Source: Cranoglanis bouderius (taxonomy: Eukaryota > Chordata > Actinopteri > Siluriformes > Cranoglanididae). Taken from it: 64,000 nucleotides of DNA. The stretch's first letter is position 1. The number at the start of each line of letters is the position of its first letter. Both the position numbers and the translations under genes were made by a program. Location: assembly GCA_023630585.1 (NCBI GenBank), contig CM042543.1, forward strand, positions 17,103,760 through 17,167,759. The letters are read 5' to 3'. Under the pieces are notes generated by a model that was not told the origin of the DNA, did not search any database, and saw only the letters and a program-made list of their open reading frames with translations. This document shows, in pieces, positions 23,672 through 32,900 of this stretch.

Positions 23672-25314
23672 GTAAGAATCTCTCTCTTTTCCCCAATATG
23701 TTCACTGACGAGTTTGATGCATTTCACTTTTTTTTTTCAATGTTTTGAATATATCACTTGTGTTGTCTCACGGTGCTATGAACTGCAGTACATTGGGAAT
23801 GAGCTAAAGCAGCAGTCAGAGGTCAGAAGTAATATTAAAAAGAATGTGTCTGATCCTGGACTGTGTAAACCATTAACAGTGAGACAATGGCAGACACCCG
23901 AGACATGCAGATATTTGAGGTATATTCCTATACCTGAAATATTTTATGCACACTTGGATGTGTTCTTTTTTTTTTTGTCCCAAATCAGTTATATAATGGT
24001 GACATTAATATTACTATTAATAATACTTTTCCTTTCTTACTCATATCTCTAGTATCAACTGCATAGTTTAAACACAGATAATCCTCACTACTCAAAACAT
24101 TTATGAATTCAAACTTTTATCTTTTCTGCTGTGAATACCTTATACTTTACAGCTTAAAGCAAATATATTTTCTCACAGTTGTAAAATGAGAATATTTCAA
24201 GTGATTTCGAGTGGAAACTTTTGAGAGCATGGCAGGTGTTGGTCTCAAATTCCCAGTGTGTAACATGAACATTTAACACATAAGACCCTCTCAGTTGCTT
24301 TCCCATGGTCCCCTCCCCACTTCCACACACACTTTTACTGTCCAACTATGAATACTCTGTCTGAGTCAGTATGAAGCTCAATCTGTATCCCATGTCAGAT
24401 TGTTAAACCTTCCTTCCACACTCAGCTGATATCCTAGTCAATATATTGTTTTTCTCCAGAAGTGTCATTGTTCTCTTGTGCGACACGGAAACTTCATACT
24501 TCATGTGTATTTGTGTACAGTTTGAGAATGAAAGTTATGGTTGGATTTCTGCACATTTTCTTATTTTCCTTCAGAGGGATGTCCTGTATCTGAGCACTCA
24601 CGAGAAGTAATATATTAGAAATCACTAGAATTTATAAAGCCATGCAATATATTGATTACCATAAGCAGTGGCTCATAGGAAGCCATGACCTGTAGAGTAT
24701 CCCATGAAACACTGCAATAGTAGGACCTGATATCTCTAGTTCTGCCTTAGGCACATACTTGGAGAGACAAAGTCTTATCCCTGGAGCAAAAAAATTTTAT
24801 GCACTGTGACAGTTGCCATGATAGGACTTTTTTTCTGCATTAGGGTGACCAATCCACCTTCCCATGAAATCCATCAGAGCAGTATGGGGAAGTGTATAAG
24901 AACTTCACTCATACTGTGAATATGTAAATGAAACTGCACAAAAATACACATGAAGAACAAGATGAGGAATTTGTGGTTAAAAAAACAGGCCAGACGTGAA
25001 CAGACACGTGGAACGTGTCATTTGATTAGCTTGTGTTCGGCCATAATTGTACTACTAGATCCCACTTCTTATGATACTTAAGAAAGGGGCTAATTAAGAA
25101 GTGCCTACATGTTATCATCAGCAGTCAATCATTTTAATAGTGTATGTGCACACATTGTGAACACTGTTTTGGCTACAGCTCCAACAGTCTTCTGATAAGT
25201 ATAGAGATTTTTAAAGAATGTAAATAAAGTGCACTTTTGACTCTTCAGTTCAGGGGTGCGTCCAGATTTTTAGACATGGTCTAGAACAAAGCTTCCTTTT
25301 CAGAATATTTTATC

Positions 25315-25615
25315 ATCTTACCAGTAACTGCTTAATGCTGTTCAGGGTTGCAGTGGATCCAGAGCCTATCCCAGGAACATTGAGTGTGAGACAGGAATAC
25401 ACCCTGGATGCATGCACACACATTTAAATATACTCATTTAGTATAGCCAACCCACATGTTTTTGTCAGGTGAGAGGAAACTAGAGAATTCAGAGGAAACC
25501 CATGCAGATATGGGGAGAACATAGGGAGAAACTCCACACAGACCGTAACCTGAGCTCAGGACTGAACTGGGGACTTGTATGTGGGCAACATTACCAACTA
25601 CAGCACCATGCAGCA
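25315..25615 (-). repeat. Fish short interspersed repeat, old copy
   Basis: It carries decayed forms of the phrases GGAGAACATAGGGAGAAACTCC, ATCCCAGGAACATTGAGTG and CACCCTGGATGCATGC, which mark a family also present, reversed, at 31050-31290 and again at 42425-42745. This copy is diverged. Length is about 300 bp; borders approximate. Confidence 0.65.
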
Positions 25616-25843
25616 TATCTTAAATTTTCACTGGTGCAAAATTAATGGCCATATAATGACTACTGTGCTGGCTTCCTAGTGGCTTCTATAGTTCCTGATA
25701 ATAAGGCAAAAGCATTTGGTCACAATATTAACATTACAATTATTTTAATCAACTTGAGATACAGTTAATTAAGTCTGCTTGAATTACAGTACTAATTAGT
25801 AGTAAATTTGTGATTTAAGGATCAGAGTTTCAAAGGCAATGAG

Positions 25844-26012
25844 TACAGGGTGTCCCAAACGTCTCCATATATAGTACATACATCAGTGGATGTTTGTAGA
25901 CGTCCACTTCTTGGTTGGTCCAAAACACTTCATCTTTTTGAATTTGTTAATAAGTCTGGCAACAGTGTCATGTGATGTTGCCTACGTACGGAGACTTTTG
26001 AGACACCCTGTA
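25844..26012. mobile_element. 169-bp MITE with ACAGGGTGTCCCAAA ends
   Basis: Flanked by TA on both sides (25844-25845 and 26011-26012). The left end is ACAGGGTGTCCCAAACGTCT; the right end reversed is ACAGGGTGTCTCAAAAGTCT followed by CCGTACGTA. The inverted repeats are about 28 bp and the interior has no coding capacity. This end type is known from IS630/mariner-like elements. Confidence 0.85.
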
Positions 26013-26231
26013 TTTTACCAATGGCTACCCACACCCCACTCCTGCCTTTATTCCACTTGTCAAACCCCACGTCTCTTTTTTACTCGTTAAAAATGGGATT
26101 AGAGCGACACTCAGTGGCTATTTACGGAACTACAGTTATGTTTGAGCACGTTCAAACATAAGTTAACGCTTTTGGAGTCGTGTTTGGGAACTAGATGAGG
26201 GTTGTACGTGTTATCTCACTTTTATACTACG

Positions 26232-26272
26232 ATAAAACAAACAAACAAACAAACAAACAAACAAAAAAAAAA
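26232..26272. repeat. (AAAC)n tract
   Basis: Tandem AAAC units (about eight) followed by an A run. Confidence 0.85.
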
Positions 26273-26672
26273 CCAACAGGCACTGGGTAATCTCTTTCTT
26301 CCACGGTAGTCTTAGACATATGTGCATCCGACAGTGGTTGCTATGCTTTGTAAATTTATCAACAGACTACAGAATATTTTTGTTTCCAAAAAAGAAGGTT
26401 TAAACCCCAAGCTGCAATCAGTGAATACCCGGATCCAGGTAGGCTATCTGTTAAGAAAATATACCTGGAAAGAAGAAAGAAAAACAAGAATGAATCCTCC
26501 TGCTGTGTGTGAGCTGTTGGCAAATATGCAAACATGTATCGTAATATGGCGCTTTTTCAAAGCCACACACTGAGAACAAAACTTGAACTTCACTCTCACA
26601 GTTCCTCTTTCTTCTGTCAACACAGTGGGTTTAAATATCAGTCACACACCTGTAGCTATCGAATGACTAAGG

Positions 26673-26706
<34 letters not shown>

Positions 26707-26789
26707 GTTGCGTGGCTCAGTCCCCAACCACATATTGTGGTACTAAATAGTACACATCCATTTTAGTGAACTATTTGATCATTCTGTGT

Positions 26790-26928
26790 GGTGTGGCTGG
26801 GTGGCGCGTGCTTATTTACCCCACTTGTGTGAGGGGGAAAAAGCCCGGAAGAGCAGTTCGGACGTTTTAGGGTTTTTTTTTCACAAATGTGTGGAGTTTG
26901 AATTGTCAGTTCTCGCCGCTAGAGGAGA
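26790..26928 (+). promoter_or_regulatory. ipcef1: Candidate internal promoter / 5' UTR for stand-alone ipcef1
   Basis: A locally GC-richer patch in an AT-rich intron, with several CpG (GGCGCG, CCCGGAAGAGCAGTTCGGACG, CTCGCCGC), directly before a short ATG-bearing exon with a strong donor. No TATA box is obvious. The evidence is compositional and positional only. Confidence 0.3.
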
Positions 26929-26977
26929 ATGTTTGATCAAGACAAAATTGAAGGTTTCTCGCCTTCATCCAGTACAA
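26929..26977 (+). CDS. ipcef1: Candidate alternative first coding exon of ipcef1
   Basis: ATG at 26929 in the context GAGGAGAATGT, then MFDQDKIEGFSPSSST and one base, then donor GTAAGT at 26978. It ends in phase 1, which is exactly the phase of the 28815 exon, so it would give an extended IPCEF1 that bypasses the linker exons. A matching phase occurs by chance one time in three. I do not recognise the peptide. Confidence 0.35.
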
Positions 26978-27127
26978 GTAAGTCTACCGTAACGGGTATG
27001 ACAGTCGTGAGGGACTTTGGATTTGTGACTTTGGGGGTGTTACCAGCTGTTTTAAACGTATGTATAATTCATGGAATAACTGCAGTGTGCTTCACTTATA
27101 CAAATAACCTGTTGAATTCATGCAATA

Positions 27128-27129
<2 letters not shown>

Positions 27130-27179
<50 letters not shown>
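27130..27179. repeat. Poly(T) tract, about 49 nt
   Basis: An unusually long uninterrupted T run. No adjacent retroelement body was recognised, so it is not clearly a reversed poly(A) tail. Similar shorter T runs stand at 8514-8538, 26678-26706 and 63886-63910. Confidence 0.85.
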
Positions 27180-27181
<2 letters not shown>

Positions 27182-28451
27182 ATATAATTGGCAACTGAAT
27201 GTTTTTTTTCCCCCCTAGTTATCCTGAGTTAGCAGTTTATTAGATGCATCTGTCAGTCTAGCGCCTGATAAACTAGCAACTCGGTGTAACTAGAAAAAAT
27301 ATCTATTTACACTAAACAGATGACAGGTGTAACTGACAACACTAAATGTTTTGTTTTGTTTTTGTTTTTTTTGTTTGTTTTTTTCTTAAGAAATCATCTG
27401 GAGTATTAATGTCCTCGTGAAGCAATAGGAGGTCAACCATATACATTATTTACTGTAAATTGGGTTAACATATGAGAAGGATATCCATTTTTTCATGTTT
27501 TGTTCTCTGATATACCTCCTCACCATTATTCAGGAAATGCTGTATTGAAACACTATAGTGTCTGTTAAGAGCATTCAATCTGTGAGTTTTGTTTCAGCAA
27601 TAACATATTAGACCTGCCTTTTAAGAGAAATTGTTTAATTCTGATCTGAAGTGCTCATTTACCCTTTAACTGAATTATATGTTACACCAGAAAGGAGGAA
27701 CTGAAACAAGTTGAGGAAATTGAGTAATATCCCTCTTCATTTAGCTTGCATTTTCCAGTAGCTTTAGTGTATGCCTGTCAAGCCTATTATGCTGAATTAG
27801 ATTCAGACATTTGCATTTTCTTTAATAGTTCTCAACCCATTCCTCAGGAATGCAAATAGTCTTTATTTTGATGGCTCCCATCTCCTACCTCACCTTAACC
27901 ATGAATTCAGTGTTCCTAATGCACCTGCTTTGGAAATTTATAGAAAAAGAATATGAACCAGCTAGAAAGGTCTGAGGGCTGGGCTGGGAAACACTGTCTT
28001 AAATATAGACAGTCCTATAAAGTACTTATACACACTCAGGAAGTAGACCTGGTCATCATAATCACTGTGAAACTGTATGTACCTTGACTGTCATAACACT
28101 GTCTTCTTCAAATAAAAAGCTGCTTATATGTTTACAGTTCTACTTTAGCTTGGCCATGATTTTGAGGTAACGTGTCATTTGAGCTTGCAAAAAAAAAAAA
28201 GAAAAAAAAAGAGCTTAGTTAATCAGACCTGTTTTAGTGTAGGCTTCGTGTGGTGCATTTTTTCCCCCAGTGTAGCTATTCTCTGTTCATGATGTCACTT
28301 CCCACCACTTCTCTGAGAGAAGCATGTTTGTGGTTTCAGCTGAGTTTCACATTTCAGTTCTTCAGTTCCTGCGGATTAATCTTATTGACGAGTAGTTTTT
28401 GTGATTCTGTGATTACTTTCAGTTAAATTACTGGATGTGGTTATGTTTCAG

Positions 28452-28505
28452 GCCTCTTTCCCCATCTCGCTAGCCCCTCGAACAGATGTTGATGAATACA
28501 ACCCT
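28452..28505 (+). CDS. cnksr3-ipcef1: CNK3-IPCEF1 linker exon 3 (54 nt)
   Basis: Acceptor TATGTTTCAG, donor GTAAGT. Eighteen codons, ASFPISLAPRTDVDEYNP, phase 0 at both ends. Confidence 0.78.
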
Positions 28506-28686
28506 GTAAGTACTCTACCATTCCTCACATGCCTTATTTAGTATTGTTTTTTTTAGTACCAAAAACAAAAAGATACCAATAAGTCGAGATATAAAAACAT
28601 GAATATGTATTGTGGTTGTTCTGATGATATATAATGTATATATTAATGTATCCCCTTTCTCTGTCAATATGTGTATCTACTTTTAG

Positions 28687-28723
28687 GTGTCCCTCAGGCA
28701 CAAGTATAAGAAGAAGACTCGAG
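28687..28723 (+). CDS. ipcef1: CNK3-IPCEF1 linker exon 4, basic (37 nt)
   Basis: Acceptor CTACTTTTAG, donor GTAGGC. It encodes VSLRHKYKKKTR, resembling the VPLRQKPRRKT stretch upstream of MSRRR in the long human IPCEF1 form. It thus supports both the fusion and a long IPCEF1 N-terminus. Confidence 0.82.
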
Positions 28724-28814
28724 GTAGGCCACGAATCCCAGCTTGCAAAACCTGCACAGCTATGCAACATTGATGTATAAAAACAATGTCTAAAGGGATT
28801 TTGTTGTAAAACAG

Positions 28815-28984
28815 ACAATGCAACAATGAGCAGGAGGAGGGTTTCTGTGAAGGACCTGGGCCCAGTGGACCACCAGGGCTGGCTCTATAGAAAGAATGAG
28901 GAGAAAGTGTTCTTGGGCATTAAATGGAAGAAGTATTGGTTTGTTCTGAAGAAAAGCTCACTGTATTGGTACAACAACCAGATT
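28815..28984 (+). CDS. ipcef1: ipcef1 exon: start Met and first half of PH domain
   Basis: Acceptor TGTAAAACAG, donor GTGAGT. Two bases complete an Asp codon from the linker exon, then NAT and the MSRRRVSVKDLG start at 28826. It encodes the first PH strands GWLYRKN and KKYWFVLKKSSLYWYNN. Confidence 0.93.
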
Positions 28985-29906
28985 GTGAGTGCATGCATTA
29001 ACATAACTAAACTACAGTACATGTCCATAAATAATATTGCAAATATTTCCTTTACATGTTAAAATAGAAGGATTTATATACACTGTATTTTCTTTCTTTG
29101 TTCTTCATAGGCTGAAAAAGCAGAAGGTTACATTAACCTGACTGATTTTCTGATTGACCGGGCAATGGAGTGCAAAAAAAAATAGTGAGTGACATTTTTG
29201 TCCTTTGGGACAAGTGATTATTATATTCACAAGAACATATATACAGTAAATACTAACGTTAAACTAGTGGGCTCAATGGCAAAGGCTTTGATCTAGTGAC
29301 CGGAAGGTTGTAAGTTCAAATACCGGCACAAAAGTGCTCAAAAATGACCCCTTAGTGTCAGAGTCAGTTGAGATATGCCCTTACCCCTTACCTACTGAGT
29401 TGTATCCTGTCTCAATTGTAAGTTGCTTTGAATAAAAGCCTCAGCCAAATTAATAATTAAGGTCCTTTTAATGGACAAAGACAGCTGCTGAATTAGATGA
29501 CTACTTTCACATGCTGTAATTTGCTGACAGTGCTAATACTTATGTAAGAAGACATATTTTGCTACATGTAGTCATTTTTAATATAGTGTTTTGTATTTTT
29601 ACCCCAGTGCTATGAAAGCGTGCCACCCAAAGGCCAGAATTTTCTACTTTGCTGCTGAGAGTCATGATGAGATGAACATGTAAGATTGCTCACATTTCAT
29701 TTAAATAAAGCACACTATAATTACATGATCTTATGTAAGAGCTTCCTATCCTGCTGTGCCTTTCAGATGGCTGAATAAGCTCGGTCTTGCATCCATACAG
29801 TATGAACCCGCAGAGAGCCATCCAGCTGGTGAGTCCTCATGTGACTGTGATTCAAGTTGCTGAATGTGATCCATGCAGGGATTTAAGCTATGAGGTTTGA
29901 CTTACT

Positions 29907-29987
<81 letters not shown>

Positions 29988-32900
29988 AACATTAGAATGC
30001 TATAGTGAATCTAGTGATCATGAGGAAGCTGAGTCCACTGAGGCACCCCCTCCACCCTACTCTGAGCAGCTGCTGAACCAAATCTCACAGAGTGTGAACA
30101 GTCCACCAGGAACTGGACTGCCGGTGAGTCCAACTTTTTGCACAGAGATCTCTGTTTTGTAACAGACATAATCCATTCAAGTGGCTTGCAAAGGGCTTGA
30201 GTTGAGCAAGACTGGTTTCACACGTTTTTGTGTTCTAAAATGTGTCACAACATAACAACATACTAGAAGTGAAAGCGGCATTCTGTGCATTACAGCACGG
30301 GCTGCTATAACGAGCATAATGGGTGGAGTGATTTTTTCCGATACACTAACACTTGGGTGTGAGGCACAGCTGGACATGGCTTCAATTCAAATGATAGGTT
30401 TATGTTATTGCGCTCATTCTAATATCCTTATCGTTTCTATAGTAACAATTAATTCACAGGGGCTTGTATGGTAGATCTGCATAATCTAAGTTTGATAGTA
30501 AACTGGTTTAAAAACATTATTTAAAAAAGAATAACAGAATTATTAATGTGGTGAAGCTTTCTGAAAGAAGATGCTTAGTTAACATTTAAGGAAGGAATCT
30601 TGGATGTCACACCATTCTTTTCGTGGATTATGTTACTGTAACAGCACTCGCCATAGTGTTTTATTGAATGAATTTTGTAAAATCATAACAATCTGCAATA
30701 GAATCAATGCAACCACTCATTTTCAAGATAACACAGTTCCAGTTGCCTTGACTTTGACCTGACCTGACTTGACTTGACCTCAAACACACAGACATTAAAT
30801 ATAAACTGATGACTGACAATTTTCCCTTCATGTACTATTACATGGGCTGTATATTATGCAGGTCTTCCATTCTTTACCCCAGCACGGTGGTGCTAATCTA
30901 ACAAAGGTTAAAAATAAAGTTAATAAAAAATCATTTGATGGACTTTGATGCTTTGTGAGTTCAACTTGCAAAAGCAAAGCACATATTTATGCATTACAAA
31001 ACTCAAGAACCAGGTTTCATATGTGGAATTGCCATTAACATATCTTTCCCAGCACAGTGCGTAGCACTGCCACCTCACAGCTTCAGCATCCCTGGTTTGT
31101 TCCTGAGCTCAGGTCACTGTCTGTGGAGTTTTGCCTGTTCTCCCCATTCCTGTTTTCCTTCCACCTCCTAAAAACATGCCAGTAGTTAGATCGGCTACAC
31201 TAAATTGCCCCTGGGTGTGAATGTGTGTATGTGTATGGTTCCCTGTGATTGACTGGCATCCCATCCATGGTGTATTGCTGCATGCTACTGACACCCCTCT
31301 CTTTGCCCGTTTTTCAGGGGAGCCTTCCTCCTCCATACTCATCTCCTGTGCCCAGTGAGGCTTCGCCGTCCACTCCAGTGAGCACTATGACATCCCAAAG
31401 CTCCATGTCCTCTCTGGCCAAACAGCGCCAGTCTTGGCTAGACCTTGTCTCCCAGGCTGGACCTACCGTTGCAGAGACTGTGGTGTCCTATGCTCAGGTT
31501 CACACTCAAGGAGACACAGTACAAGAAGCACCATACTGCAGTGAGACTGCCGCTGCTGCTTTGGCCCAGGAATTCCAGACCAGTGTAGAGCCCACAGAGC
31601 AAGCACTGGTTCATTCAGAAGAAAACCTGATTACACATAACCCCAGTAAGCACACACAATTCATATAAGTGCCCAGCGCATTCATGTTTGAAAACTATTC
31701 AAAGCAAGCATTGTCTAATCACATTTTTCCACTGGATGGCAAATTAACCATGATCCCACATGCTGTCACTATTTTCACCTTCAAGCCAGCTATGCCATAC
31801 TTAGGTACTCATGCATAATTTTTTTTATCTTTTGTGTGTGAGCTGAGCTAGAACATATGGGTTGATCTAGAAATAGGTCAAATTGATTGGTCAAACACAA
31901 TCAAAGAATTGTCCTGATGGTGTAAAAATCTGGTATATCATCATATTACAGGTGCATCTCAATAAATTAGAATGTCGTGGAAAAGTTCATTTATTTCAGT
32001 AATTCAACTCAAATTGTGAAACTCGTGTATTAAATAAATTCAGTGCACACAGACTGAAGTAGTTTAAGTCTTTGGTTCTTTTAATTGTGATGATTTTGGC
32101 TCACATTTAACAAAAACCCACCAATTCACTATCTCAACAAATTAGAATATGGTGACATGCCAATCAGCTAATCAACTCAAAACACCTGCAAAGGTTTCCT
32201 GAGCCTTCAAAATGGTCTCTCAGTTTGGTTCACTAGGTAAATCACAAACATTCACTGCCAAATTAGCTGGCTGTTCACAGAGTGCTGTATCCAAGCATGT
32301 TAACAGAAAGTTGAGTGGAAGGAAAAAGTGTGGAAGAAAAAGATGCACAACCAACCAAGAGAACCGCAGCCTTATGAGGATTGTCAAGCAAAATCGATTC
32401 AAGAACTTGAGTGAACGTCACAAGCAATGGACTGAGGCTGGGGTCAAGGCATCAAGAGCCACCACACACAGACGTGTCAGGAATTTGGTTACAGTTGTCG
32501 TATTCCTCTTGTTAAGCCACTCCTGAACCACAGACAACGTCAGAGGCGTCTTACCTGGGCTAAGGAGAAGAAGAACTGGACTGTTGCCCAGTGGTCCAAA
32601 GTCCTCTTTTCAGATGAGAGCAAGTTTTGTATTTCATTTGGAAACCAAGGTCCTAGAGTCTGGAGGAAGGGTGGAGAAGCTCATAGCCCAAGTTGCTTGA
32701 AGTCCAGTGTTCAGTTTCCACAGTCTGTGATGATTTGGGGTGCAATGTCATCTGCTGGTGTTGGTCCATTGTGTTTTTTGAAAACCAAAGTCACTGCACC
32801 CGTTTACCAAGAAATTTTGGAGCACTTCATGCTTCCTTCTGCTGACCAGCTTTTTGAAGATGCTGATTTCATTTTCCAGCAGGATTTGGCACCTGCCCAC

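Noticed and set aside
26232..26272. AAAC tandem units as a CRISPR-like or regulatory array
   Set aside because: A plain tetranucleotide microsatellite with no spacers.
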